Source: Clostridia bacterium
GTDB lineage: Bacteria; Bacillota; Clostridia; Christensenellales; Aristaeellaceae
Direction: 5' to 3'
Length of the DNA stretch: 64,000 bases
NCBI GenBank assembly: GCA_017428385.1
Contig: JAFRQX010000045.1
Coordinates: 1 to 64,000 of the forward strand
Part shown: one piece after another, positions 23,480 to 31,062 of the stretch
Layout of the letters: each line of letters opens with the position of its first letter
Numbering within the stretch: position 1 is the stretch's first letter
Notes under the pieces: model-generated
The model's input: only the letters and a program-made list of their open reading frames with translations
Database searches by the model: none
Told to the model about the DNA's origin: nothing
Program-made: the position numbers and the translations under genes

Positions 23480-23583
23480 ATGAAATATCGCTGTCGCGAT
23501 GTGAAATATTGATCTTCGATCAATATGAAATAAATCAGCTTCGCTGATTTGTGAAATATCCGCCTTACGGCGAATGTGATGAT
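23480..23583 (+). repeat. Hairpin string, locus 1 (GAAATAT type)
   Basis: Four short palindromes joined by tGAAATA(T): TCGC-TGTC-GCGA, TTGATC-TTC-GATCAA, ATCAGC-TTC-GCTGAT and a degenerate CCGCC-TTA-CGGCG, ending GTGATGATTACT. Confidence 0.85.
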
Positions 23584-23609
23584 TACTCTATTAAAATGAG
23601 GAAAAGGAA

Positions 23610-23635
23610 AACCGCCGGCATTTCTGCCGGCGGTT
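23610..23635. terminator. Terminator between convergent genes
   Basis: ACCGCCGGCA-TTTC-TGCCGGCGGT, perfect 10-bp stem. A-rich on the left, so it can end trpS on the minus strand. Confidence 0.8.
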
Positions 23636-23649
23636 GTTATGTGGCTGAA

Positions 23650-24759
23650 TTACTGCTTTGCGGCTTTCAGCAGCTTGTCCCATTCCTTGATGATGGAACG
23701 GTCTTCGAAGTAGTTGATCCGCATGGCTTTCCGGACACGAGCCAGGGTGGCGTTGGTGGTTTCCACGGCCTTGGCGGTGCCGGCCTGCAGGATGTCATAG
23801 ACGGCGCCGATATCATTTTCCCACTTAGCCCGCTCCGCACGGATGGGGCTCAGGGTTTCTTCCAGGATGTTGATGAGGAACTTCTTGCAGGTGCCGTCTC
23901 CGAGACCGCCGCGGCGGTAATGATCCTTCATTTCCTCCAGGTTGGCGTAGTCCGGCAGGAATTCGGCAAAGTGTGCGTCGGTGCAGAGGGCGTCCAGGTA
24001 GGTGAACACCACGTTGCCTTCGATATGGCCGGGATCGGAGATCTGCAGGTGCTGCGGGTCCGTGAACATATGGCCGTTGACCTGCTTTTTCACGGTCTTG
24101 GGGTCATCGGACAGGTAGATGCAGTTGCCCAGGGACTTGCTCATCTTGGCCTTGCCGTCCACGCCGGGCAGGCGGCGCTGGGTTTCATTTTCCGGAATCA
24201 CGGCCTTGGGCAGCACCAGGGTTTCACCGTAGACTTTGTTGAACTTTTCCACGATTTCCCGGGTCTGTTCGATCATGGGCAGCTGATCCTCGCCGACGGG
24301 AACCACGTTGGCGTCAAAGGCGGTGATGTCCGCGGCCTGGGATACGGGATAGCAGAAGAAACCGGCCGGGAGGCCTTCATCCGCGAAACCGCGCATCTGG
24401 ATTTCAGCCTTGACGGTGGGATTGCGGGAAAGGCGGGCCGTGGTGACCAGGTTCAGGTAATAGAAGGTCAGCGCGTGGAGCGCCGGCAGGGCGGACTGGA
24501 CGCAGATGGTGACCTTCTCCGGGTCGAGACCCACGGAGAGGTAGTCCAGCACGACGTTGATGATGTTATCCCGGATCTTGGCGGGGTTGTCCGCGTTATC
24601 CGTCAGGGCCTGGTCGTCGGCGATGAGGATGTTGATCTCATCGTACAGGCCGGAGTTCTGCAGCTCCACCCGACGCTTCAGGGAACCTACATAATGACCC
24701 AGGTGCAGCCGTCCAGTGGGACGGTCACCGGTAAGAATAATCTGTTTCTGATCAGCCAT
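23650..24759 (-). CDS. trpS: Tryptophan-tRNA ligase
   Basis: A cytosolic class I aminoacyl-tRNA synthetase of 369 residues that charges tRNA-Trp. The HIGH motif is HLGH at residues 19-22, after LTGDRPTGRL. The KMSKS loop is intact (DGKAKMSKSLGN, about residue 205). The conserved PVGEDQLPMIEQTREI helix identifies the Trp rather than Tyr enzyme. I chose the ATG at 24759 (MADQKQ) because GGAAGGA lies about 11 bases upstream; an ATG four codons earlier overlaps that site. The gene stands alone, flanked by hairpin strings on both sides. Confidence 0.95.
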   Translation of the reverse strand: MADQKQIILTGDRPTGRLHLGHYVGSLKRRVELQNSGLYDEINILIADDQALTDNADNPAKIRDNIINVVLDYLSVGLDPEKVTICVQSALPALHALTFYYLNLVTTARLSRNPTVKAEIQMRGFADEGLPAGFFCYPVSQAADITAFDANVVPVGEDQLPMIEQTREIVEKFNKVYGETLVLPKAVIPENETQRRLPGVDGKAKMSKSLGNCIYLSDDPKTVKKQVNGHMFTDPQHLQISDPGHIEGNVVFTYLDALCTDAHFAEFLPDYANLEEMKDHYRRGGLGDGTCKKFLINILEETLSPIRAERAKWENDIGAVYDILQAGTAKAVETTNATLARVRKAMRINYFEDRSIIKEWDKLLKAAKQ

Positions 24760-24863
24760 GACACACGTCATCCTTCCGTACTCACTTTCTGCATATTCTA
24801 CTACAAGAAAGGAACGGGGGCAAGTACAATGCTTGTACTGAAAGGGCGGAAGCAGTGCAAGAA

Positions 24864-24947
24864 AATGAAATATCGATCAGCGATCGATGTGAAATATTGT
24901 CCCTTCGGGTCAATGTGAAATATTCGTCTGCGACGAATATGATAGTT
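24864..24947 (+). repeat. Hairpin string, locus 2 (GAAATAT type)
   Basis: Three hairpins: CGATC-AGC-GATCG, TTGtCCC-TTC-GGGtCAA and TTCGTC-TGC-GACGAA, joined by TGTGAAATAT and ending TATGATAGTTTG. It lies upstream of both trpS (minus) and the secreted protein at 25105 (plus). Confidence 0.85.
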
Positions 24948-24987
24948 TGTTTACAGCCGAAGAGCAGGGTGATCGCAGCTATGCGTA

Positions 24988-25015
24988 TTGCTGAATGGCG
25001 GGAATCATGTATAAT
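24988..25015 (+). promoter_or_regulatory. Promoter of the 25105-25812 operon
   Basis: TTGCTG (24988-24993), 16-base spacer, TATAAT (25010-25015). Confidence 0.6.
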
Positions 25016-25104
25016 GACTGTAAAGCGGCCAATCAAGACAGAACAATATGCGCTACCACCGTCCGACAGAACTCACTGACAAAACGAAAGGCAGGGCAGA
25101 CAAA

Positions 25105-25491
25105 ATGAAAAAGACAATCGCTCTTTTGATCACGATCGTTCTTCTGGCAGCCTGTGTCTGTGCGCTTGCGGAAGAAGCGCGTTTCGTGACGATCAACGAA
25201 TGGCTGGACGCCAAGGGAGAATGCGGCGACTGTTATATGGTCGTGCAGGTTGTGCAGGTGCTGAATCCCGTGCTGGCACTCGTCGGGGACGAAACCGGAA
25301 CAGTCAATCTTTACACCGGGGGAGAAACAGAACTGCTGTTTGACTTCAGCGATCACCAGGACGCCGAATACTACCGGAACTGGATCTTTGTGATTTCCAA
25401 TCCGCAGTATAACGTGTTTGAAGGCACCGTGGAGCTGAAAAACTGGAAGCTGGAACGCTTCATGCCCTGCGTTTCCGGAATGGAAATGTAA
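25105..25491 (+). CDS. Small secreted protein, OB-fold-like
   Basis: A 128-residue exported protein with signal peptide residues 1-22 (KKTIALLITIVLLAACVCALA, then EE). The mature part reads as a small beta-barrel: CYMVVQVVQVLNPVLALVGD, then ETGTVNLYTG and NVFEGTVELKNWKLERF. That order resembles secreted OB-fold (single-strand DNA-binding-like) proteins. A Cys pair near residues 38-41 may form a disulfide. The ATG at 25105 is the first that gives a signal peptide; the ribosome site GGGCAG is weak. The monooxygenase-like gene follows after 30 bases. Confidence 0.65.
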   Translation: MKKTIALLITIVLLAACVCALAEEARFVTINEWLDAKGECGDCYMVVQVVQVLNPVLALVGDETGTVNLYTGGETELLFDFSDHQDAEYYRNWIFVISNPQYNVFEGTVELKNWKLERFMPCVSGMEM

Positions 25492-25521
25492 GGGTTTGCC
25501 AGATATCAAAGGAGAAAAAGC

Positions 25522-25812
25522 ATGATTGTATTGAACGTAACCTATCAGTGCAGGCCCGGCATGAGGAACCGGTTCCTGGAACAGATTACCGCGGAGGGGA
25601 TCGACGCCGCTTCCCGGGGAGAGAAAGGGAATATCCGGTATGACTATTTCCTGCCGGCAGCCGAAAAGGATGAACTGCTGCTGGTTGAAAAATGGCAGGA
25701 TGCGGACGCGCTGACTGAACATGGCCATCAGCCGCACTACGCGAGGCTGAAGGAAATCAAGGCGGAATATGTGACCGAAACCATTATCGAGCGGTTCGAT
25801 ACCGGGGAGTAA
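25522..25812 (+). CDS. ABM-domain (YgiN-like) monooxygenase-fold protein
   Basis: A 96-residue ferredoxin-like alpha+beta protein of the antibiotic biosynthesis monooxygenase family (quinol monooxygenase YgiN type). It begins with the family strand MIVLNVTYQCRPGM, has the conserved NIRYDYFLPA strand and LLLVEKWQDADALTEH, and ends ETIIERF. Such proteins form dimers; some oxidise quinols or degrade haem, and the substrate here is unknown. AAAGGAG lies 8 bases before the ATG. Beyond its TAA the frame stays open and encodes a fragment of a different protein. Confidence 0.82.
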   Translation: MIVLNVTYQCRPGMRNRFLEQITAEGIDAASRGEKGNIRYDYFLPAAEKDELLLVEKWQDADALTEHGHQPHYARLKEIKAEYVTETIIERFDTGE

Positions 25813-25929
25813 ACCGATGGGGGAAGAACCTGGACCCGGCTGCCGTATGATTATCCGTACAAAACGGAAGACGGGAAAACCGTCACGATCCCGTTCGCGT
25901 ATCTGGTGATCGGGGAAGGCATAAAGTGA
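25813..25929 (+). pseudogene. C-terminal fragment with Asp-box (BNR repeat)
   Basis: Directly after the TAA of the ABM gene and in the same frame, 38 codons read TDGGRTWTRLPYDYPYK... and end LVIGEGIK. DGGRTW is the Asp-box (S/T-x-D-x-G-x-T-W) of sialidase/BNR beta-propellers. There is no start codon or ribosome site. It is a remnant of an extracellular propeller gene fused by deletion to the end of the ABM gene. Confidence 0.5.
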
Positions 25930-25932
25930 AGT

Positions 25933-25962
25933 AAACAGGGACGACAGACGTCCCTGTTTTTT
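25933..25962 (+). terminator. Terminator of the 25105-25812 operon
   Basis: AACAGGGACG...CGTCCCTGTT followed by six T in total. Confidence 0.85.
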
Positions 25963-25970
25963 ATATGCCC

Positions 25971-26010
25971 TGCTGATTTGTGAAATACACGCCTGAGCTG
26001 AATGTGATGA
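25971..26010 (+). repeat. Hairpin string, locus 3 (decayed)
   Basis: A relic of the GAAATAT family: GCTGATTTGTGAAATACAC and CTGAATGTGATGATGG without intact stems. Confidence 0.5.
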
Positions 26011-26118
26011 TGGCTGCCGGCAGCCGAGGACATGGTTCAACTGTCATTTTTTGGAACAAAACCGCCTTGAAAGTCGTTGTATTGACAACGGGGAACGCCC
26101 CGGAAAGGAGTTGGTACA

Positions 26119-27372
26119 ATGACAAACAAGACGAAGACGAACGGAATGAAGATGATCAGACGCACGCTGGCGCTTGGCCTGTGCCTGGTGCTGCTGGCCG
26201 GGGCCGCCTGCGCGGAGAATATGACGGTTCTTTCCTCCGGCGCGGAGGACTGGCTGAACTATGAGTGCACGCTCCCGGACGGCCGGATCCTGCTGACCGG
26301 CGGAAAGATGGAAAACGGAAAAGACGGGAACTTTGTCCCGTGGATTGTCTGCCTGAATGCCGACCGGACGACAAGCTGGGAACTGATTGACCGGCAGCAG
26401 GACGGCAGCGTCTCTGCCGGACGGGCGGCGGTGCTGGAAGACGGCACCATCGCGATCAATGTCGGCGAGCATACGGAAAGCGAAGTCATTAAGTTCTATA
26501 CCAAGGACGGAGACCAGGCCCGGGAAGACCTGGTGCTGTCCCCGAACGCGATTGTGGAAGCGGCGGAAGCGAACTACCTGATGCTGACCGGTGCGGAGGA
26601 CGGAAACGAATCGACCACCGTGATTGACTATGAAGGCAAGGAACTGCTCCGGTATGACGGCGTATGCCTGCCCAACGGATACGGCTTCAAGGTAAAGGGC
26701 GAGGCGGATCCCGTGGTATACGGCACGAATGCCGCGACGGACGGCAGCGCAAAAATCATAAAGCTGTACGGCATGGAGAACAAGGCGGTCTGGGAAACCG
26801 TGCTGGATTTCCAGATGGATGAAACGGACACCGCCACCCTGTGCGAAGCCGTGAAGACCAATGACGGCGGATACGCGGCCTGGCTGCGGGAATCCTGCTT
26901 TACCCAGGGCGAGAACGGATATGAGGACGTGGATATCCTGGTGAAGTTTGACGCGGACGGCAAGCTCAAGTGGACGAGCGGCGACAGCTTCAAGAAGGAT
27001 AACCAGTATATCGGCAAGATCTTTGCTTATAACGGAAAGATTGCCGTGCTGTGCGTAACCAAGGGCGACGACGCCTATGACGACATGAATAAGCCCCAGG
27101 TGATCCGCTGGTTCGGCGATGAGGGAACGGAACGGGGTACGACGGAACTGAAGCTGAACCCCGAAGAGCTGACCGCACTGAAGGAATACCTGACCCCGAA
27201 GGATCCCGGAACGACCCGGACGCCTTCTGTTTACGGCGTGCAGCTGATCCCCATGGAGGACGGGCTGTGGGCGCTGGTTTCCTGCGGCGTGTGGGAAAAC
27301 GAAGGCGAGGAGAGCGCGGACACCATCTTTGAAAGCCATGAGCTGGTGCTGGTGAAGGTGGAAGAGAAGTAA
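26119..27372 (+). CDS. Secreted beta-propeller-like protein, unknown role
   Basis: A 417-residue exported protein with signal peptide residues 1-32 (…LVLLAGAACA, then EN). The mature chain is a series of strand pairs with recurrent D-x-x-G turns (LPDGRILLTGG, LEDGTIAINVGE, DYEGKELLRYDG, FDADGKLKWTSG, MEDGLWALVSC). These suggest a six- to eight-bladed propeller of the PQQ/WD type. No active-site or metal motif is obvious. GGAAAGGAG lies 9 bases before the ATG. A hairpin string begins at its stop codon. Confidence 0.7.
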   Translation: MTNKTKTNGMKMIRRTLALGLCLVLLAGAACAENMTVLSSGAEDWLNYECTLPDGRILLTGGKMENGKDGNFVPWIVCLNADRTTSWELIDRQQDGSVSAGRAAVLEDGTIAINVGEHTESEVIKFYTKDGDQAREDLVLSPNAIVEAAEANYLMLTGAEDGNESTTVIDYEGKELLRYDGVCLPNGYGFKVKGEADPVVYGTNAATDGSAKIIKLYGMENKAVWETVLDFQMDETDTATLCEAVKTNDGGYAAWLRESCFTQGENGYEDVDILVKFDADGKLKWTSGDSFKKDNQYIGKIFAYNGKIAVLCVTKGDDAYDDMNKPQVIRWFGDEGTERGTTELKLNPEELTALKEYLTPKDPGTTRTPSVYGVQLIPMEDGLWALVSCGVWENEGEESADTIFESHELVLVKVEEK

Positions 27373-27449
27373 GCTGCTTCGCAGCAATGAAATATCGATC
27401 AAAGATCGATGTGAAATATTCGATTTTATCGAATGTGATAGTAACTGAA
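27373..27449 (+). repeat. Hairpin string, locus 4 (GAAATAT type)
   Basis: GCTGC-TTC-GCAGC, CGATC-AAA-GATCG and TTCGAT-TTT-ATCGAA, joined by ATGAAATAT and TGTGAAATAT, ending GTGATAGTAACTGAA. Confidence 0.85.
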
Positions 27450-27551
27450 ACGCGGAGCGTATGACTGCTGGGGACTGAACCTCTGTCACTGTTCTTGAAA
27501 AGAATGTGACTGAGGGTCTGTCCCCCTGTCATGCGCTCCGCGCTTTTTTCT
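27450..27551 (+). repeat. GGGGAC-family 50-bp hairpin with T-run
   Basis: The left half (from ACGCGGAGCGTATGAC) and the right half (ending GTCATGCGCTCCGCG) pair over about 48 bases at roughly three positions in four, with GTCAC...GTGAC at the tip. It ends in CTTTTTTCTG, so it can also act as a terminator. Confidence 0.75.
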
Positions 27552-27569
27552 GTTTGTTATACTGCTTGC

Positions 27570-28112
27570 TTATTTTTTCTCAAACAGCGCTTTGTATTCA
27601 AAGAGCTTTTGCTCGATGAGGGCTTTGTGGCTGGTGAAGAAATCCACCACCTGGCCGGCTGTGTTGAGGGCCAGGTCATACTCCTCCCGGGTGATGACGC
27701 CGCCGGAGAGGGCTTCTTCCAGCTCTTCCCGGTCCAGGATGCGGGGCGTGCCGTCGCTCAGGACAACCACGTCCAGCAGCAGGTCATAGAAGACGGCGTC
27801 TCCGTTTTCAGCCACCTCATTGCGGAGGGTGATGTCCGTATACTGCTCGAAGAGGGTGCCGTCATGGAACATGGCGGTGAGGGCGAAATGTCCGCCCTCC
27901 GGCACCAGCTCCAGCCACTGATAGCCGTTGGCCGCAATGCACAGCGGGCCCTCCGGGGAGTCCACGGACTCCGGCTCCTTCAGCCCGGTAAAGGTGAGCA
28001 GGCCGATGCTGCCCCGGAAACAGTCGTCCCGGTGATAAATGCAGGTATATTCATAATCGGAAGCGGCAAACCATTCCCGCCGGTCCATGTGCTTTTTCCT
28101 GATCGTTTTCAC
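27570..28112 (-). CDS. DUF402-family protein (Ntdp-like)
   Basis: A 180-residue protein of the DUF402 family, which includes phosphatases of nucleoside di/triphosphates and FomD-type hydrolases. Signs are WLELVPEGGHFALTAMFHD and the metal-site region YDLLLDVVVLSDGTPRILDR followed by ELEEALSGGVITREEYDLA. The Asp residues in DVVVLSDG and LDREEL are the expected metal ligands. The GTG at 28112 follows AAAGAGG by about 7 bases. It lies downstream of an LCM-type methyltransferase gene, 72 bases apart. Confidence 0.72.
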   Translation of the reverse strand: MKTIRKKHMDRREWFAASDYEYTCIYHRDDCFRGSIGLLTFTGLKEPESVDSPEGPLCIAANGYQWLELVPEGGHFALTAMFHDGTLFEQYTDITLRNEVAENGDAVFYDLLLDVVVLSDGTPRILDREELEEALSGGVITREEYDLALNTAGQVVDFFTSHKALIEQKLFEYKALFEKK

Positions 28113-28184
28113 AGTAAGCCTCTTTTTCCAAAGGATCACCGGCTGGATGCCGATACCCTTATTGTACAGGGAGCCGGGAAATCT

Positions 28185-29066
28185 TCAAGTGCTTTTTCTG
28201 ACGGCAAGGAGATAGCAGACACCCTTCGGGGCTTCCAGGGGATGATCCGGGCAGGAACGGTTGTATTCCGTGAAGTACTGTCCGGTCATGGCTGTATGGT
28301 CCAGGTGTTCATAAACCAGGAAGCCGCATTCCGTCAGGAGGGTCTCCATTTCCCGGGAAGTGTATTGCGCCTTCATCTGTTCCCCGGCGCCCTGGGCCAG
28401 GGTCTGGTTGGTCCGGGTTTCATGGCCGTCTTCCGTGGAGGGATAGTCCAGGCAGAGGGCGGAACCGTCACACAACAGGCTGGACAGGGCGGTGAGCAGG
28501 CTCCGGAAGGCGTCTTTATCCAGGTAGTAGCTGATGCCCAGCAGGCTGCAGAAGGCCTTCTGCCCGGGATCGAAGCCGCTTTCTGTGAGCCGGTCTTTCC
28601 ACGCGGGATCCGCCAGGTCGCAGGGGACGTATACCGCGCTTGATTCCAGGCCCGCTTTGGCGATGCGGGCCTGCTTGTCGGCCAGCATGTCCGGCAGGTC
28701 CAGTTCATACACGGAAAGGGCGGCGCTTTTGTTCCGGATGGCGAAGGTGTCGTACCCGGAGGCAAAGAGGACAACCTGGCGGCAGCCGAGCCGCTGCTCA
28801 CCGGCAAGCATCTTTTCGCAGTACGCGCTCCGGCCGAGCACGGAAGGGGAAAGCTGCCTGTCCACGATCCGGCGCAGGCCCTCCTCCGGACTGCCGTGAA
28901 AGTCCGGCAGGAAGAAAGGGATTCCCCGGGCCATGCTCTGCGCGATCTGCTGATAGTCTTCTCCCAGGAGCTGTTCTGCGGCGCTGTCCGCAAAGACGGG
29001 TACGAGGGTGTTCAGGTAATGATATGCCCTTGCGAAGCAGCTGACTTTTGCTGTCATGTGATCCAT
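28185..29066 (-). CDS. LCM-family (Ppm1-like) SAM methyltransferase
   Basis: A 293-residue class I methyltransferase of the leucine carboxyl methyltransferase type. Such bacterial proteins act on small molecules or protein C-termini, and the substrate is unknown. Features are the family glycine segment RQVVLFASGYDTFAIR, the acidic residue in VYELDLPDML, SYYLDKDAFRSLL, and LCLDYPS. An N-terminal helical lid (ARAYHYLNTLVPVFADSAAEQLL) precedes the core. The ATG at 29066 follows GAAGGAGG by 8 bases. Confidence 0.78.
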   Translation of the reverse strand: MDHMTAKVSCFARAYHYLNTLVPVFADSAAEQLLGEDYQQIAQSMARGIPFFLPDFHGSPEEGLRRIVDRQLSPSVLGRSAYCEKMLAGEQRLGCRQVVLFASGYDTFAIRNKSAALSVYELDLPDMLADKQARIAKAGLESSAVYVPCDLADPAWKDRLTESGFDPGQKAFCSLLGISYYLDKDAFRSLLTALSSLLCDGSALCLDYPSTEDGHETRTNQTLAQGAGEQMKAQYTSREMETLLTECGFLVYEHLDHTAMTGQYFTEYNRSCPDHPLEAPKGVCYLLAVRKST

Positions 29067-29215
29067 ACACAAGGCCTCCTTCATCGGTGATGGATGCTTA
29101 ATACACCTTGCGCGGAAAGATTACAAGACTTGAATTTTGAACCAAAATATGGTAATATACAGCCACCGGAGGAAGCAAAATCCTCTGTTTTTGTTATCAA
29201 AGAAAAAACGACATA

Positions 29216-29407
29216 AAGAGGGCGGAGATCCCGGATCTGTTTGACCCGATCATACTGCAGTACAAAATGATCCTGCGGTTCTTCAAGCTGGAGGACGCGG
29301 GCATGGTCCTGGTGCCCGGCGTGAAGGAGAAGGGCGATGTGGCCGGGACAGGGGGAATGGAGCATGCAAGGAAAATGGGCGAGGCGTTGGCGGCTGTGAC
29401 GCAATGA
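29216..29407 (+). pseudogene. FMN-reductase C-terminal fragment
   Basis: 63 codons ending at TGA 29405-29407. The stretch LEDAGMVLVPGVKEKGDVAG followed by EHARKMGEAL is the C-terminus of NAD(P)H-dependent FMN-reductase/flavodoxin-fold proteins. The N-terminal two-thirds, including the FMN-binding loop, is missing, and no start is seen. The stop overlaps the start of a hairpin string, ATGAAATAT. Confidence 0.65.
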
Positions 29408-29531
29408 AATATCGCTTCGCGAGGTGAAATATCGCTTCGCGAGGTGAAATATTGGCTTTCAGCCAATGTGAAATAAATCAGCTGCGCTGATTTGTGAAAT
29501 ATTCGACTTCGTCGAATGTGACAGTTACTGA
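29403..29531 (+). repeat. Hairpin string, locus 5 (GAAATAT type)
   Basis: TCGC-TTC-GCGA twice in tandem, TTGGCT-TTC-AGCCAA, ATCAGC-TGC-GCTGAT and TTCGAC-TTC-GTCGAA, joined by GTGAAATAT and ending TGTGACAGTTACTGAAA. Confidence 0.9.
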
Positions 29532-29544
29532 AACCTTGTGGACA

Positions 29545-29580
29545 TAAAAAAGAACCGCTAGTATCAGCGGTTCTCTTTTT
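29545..29580. terminator. Terminator of the 29595-30698 gene
   Basis: AGAACCGCT-AGTATC-AGCGGTTCT with six A before and CTTTTTAT after. Confidence 0.85.
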
Positions 29581-29594
29581 ATTTCTTAGTTGGA

Positions 29595-30698
29595 TTATTC
29601 CGGCAGGCCGGGGAACTGGACAGTCTGAGCCAGGGTGTTCAGATCGGCCTTGAAGGCGTCCAGGTCAGCCCAGACCATGCCTCCCTGGCCAACAGTGAGC
29701 TGGTAGGTGAAGTAGAGGGTCTTGTCATCTTTGGAGGACAGCACGCGGGAAGCGTACACGGAGTAGGGCTTGCCGTCCTTGTCGTTGGCGACGTACAGGC
29801 CCCATTCGCTGCCGTCATCCAGGGTAACCATGGTGTATTCAGACGCATCCCGGTCATAGAACACGTAGGAGAAGGAATTGATTTCCGCTTCAATGCGGAC
29901 GGACTTGCTGCGGTCTTCCGCGGCGGCATAAATGGAGTATTTTTCACAATCAACATGGGAAATGAAGGGCTTGGCGGTGAAGGTTTCGCTGTCGAAGTGG
30001 AAGTCGATGGAAGCGGGCAGATCCTGAACAATAGTCATGCCGGGGATGGAAACGCTGTAGAGCTTCGCACCCTTGCAGGCGTCTACGGTCCAGAACTTAT
30101 CCTTGACGACGCAGGTCATATTGGTTTTGATGCGTTCGATTTCAGCCATGAGGAGGTCGGTCAGCGTCTGTGCGCGGCTGTCTTCCGGCAGCTTCCGGTA
30201 CAAGTCCATGGAGACGCTGACATACAGCTTGGCGCCGCGTTTGATCTCATCCAGACCGAACAGCGCGAATGCGTTGCCGTAATCGGGAACAATATAGGCG
30301 GCAATCTTGTCCGAACCGTCCAGGAGGATGTTGTTCTCATCCGGGCATTTGTTCAGGAAGGTTTCATAGCTGTAGGAATCAGCACCATGGTATGAATACG
30401 AATAAGCATTGCTGACGTCCAGAAAGACGCAGTTGTTCACGCCGAACTCGCAGCACTGGGCGCCTTCGGGGCCGGGGAAGGTAACATACCAGGGTTCTTC
30501 ATATGTGCTTTCAAACAGGGAGTAGGCGGAGAAAGGAGAAATGCAGACCTGAGGATAAGACTCACTCGTCAGCAGGGTCTTGTTGAAATACATATTCTGA
30601 TCGACGGTCTCCAGGTAAGGCAGTTCAGCTTCCGCACTGGCGGCGGCGATGCCGCACAGCAGCATGAGTCCCATGAGTAAAGCGAGCAACTTTTTCAT
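29595..30698 (-). CDS. Secreted protein, tandem paralogue 1
   Basis: A 367-residue exported protein with signal peptide residues 1-21 (KKLLALLMGLMLLCGIAAASA, then EAE). The mature part has an N-terminal domain that opens LPYLETVDQNMYFNKTLL and a C-terminal domain with SIYAAAEDRSKSVRIEAEI and SEWGLYVANDKDGKPYSVYA. It closes GGMVWADLDAFKADLNTLAQ. No enzymatic motif is recognised. It is highly similar along its whole length to 31063-32166, the next gene upstream, so the pair arose by tandem duplication. Of two adjacent ATGs the second (30698) has the better distance to GGGAGG. Confidence 0.75.
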   Translation of the reverse strand: MKKLLALLMGLMLLCGIAAASAEAELPYLETVDQNMYFNKTLLTSESYPQVCISPFSAYSLFESTYEEPWYVTFPGPEGAQCCEFGVNNCVFLDVSNAYSYSYHGADSYSYETFLNKCPDENNILLDGSDKIAAYIVPDYGNAFALFGLDEIKRGAKLYVSVSMDLYRKLPEDSRAQTLTDLLMAEIERIKTNMTCVVKDKFWTVDACKGAKLYSVSIPGMTIVQDLPASIDFHFDSETFTAKPFISHVDCEKYSIYAAAEDRSKSVRIEAEINSFSYVFYDRDASEYTMVTLDDGSEWGLYVANDKDGKPYSVYASRVLSSKDDKTLYFTYQLTVGQGGMVWADLDAFKADLNTLAQTVQFPGLPE

Positions 30699-30798
30699 CA
30701 TAATCCTCCCGTTCATCTTTTTCGCAGGAATCTTTTCTGTTCACTGTATACGACGTTAATTATATGGAGGGGTTCCGTAACTGTCAAATTTTGTATAC

Positions 30799-30999
30799 AA
30801 TCGATCGCAGATCGATGTGACAAGGGGGACGACTGCTGCGCGACAATGAAATATCGATGTGACAAGGGGATAAGCTGCCGCGCGACAATGAAATATCGAT
30901 CGGAGATCGATGTGAAATATTGGCTTTCAGCCAATGTGAAATAAATCAGCTTCGCTGATTTGTGAAATATTCGACTTCGTCGAATGTGATAGTTACTGA
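30799..30999 (+). repeat. Hairpin string, locus 6 (GAAATAT type, with GGGGAC pieces)
   Basis: ATCGATC-GCA-GATCGAT, then two pieces of the GTGACAAGGGGG family, each followed by CGCGACAATGAAATATCGAT. Next come CGATC-GGA-GATCG, TTGGCT-TTC-AGCCAA, ATCAGC-TTC-GCTGAT and TTCGAC-TTC-GTCGAA, ending GTGATAGTTACTGAA. The last four repeat the order seen at locus 5. Confidence 0.88.
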
Positions 31000-31013
31000 A
31001 GCTTTTAGTGCAC

Positions 31014-31049
31014 AAAAAAGAGAACCGTTGAGTGCAACGGTTCTCTTTT
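31014..31049. terminator. Terminator of the 31063-32166 gene
   Basis: AAAAGAGAACCGTT-GAGTGC-AACGGTTCTCTTTT, perfect 14-bp stem including the A/T flanks. Confidence 0.9.
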
Positions 31050-31062
31050 GCGCTCTAAAAAC

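Noticed and set aside
23551-24918. 455-residue plus-strand ORF
   Set aside because: Antisense to trpS, and its ends run through the hairpin strings and terminator.
26044-27489. 481-residue minus-strand ORF
   Set aside because: Antisense to the secreted propeller-like gene with a ribosome site and signal peptide; also covers repeat DNA.
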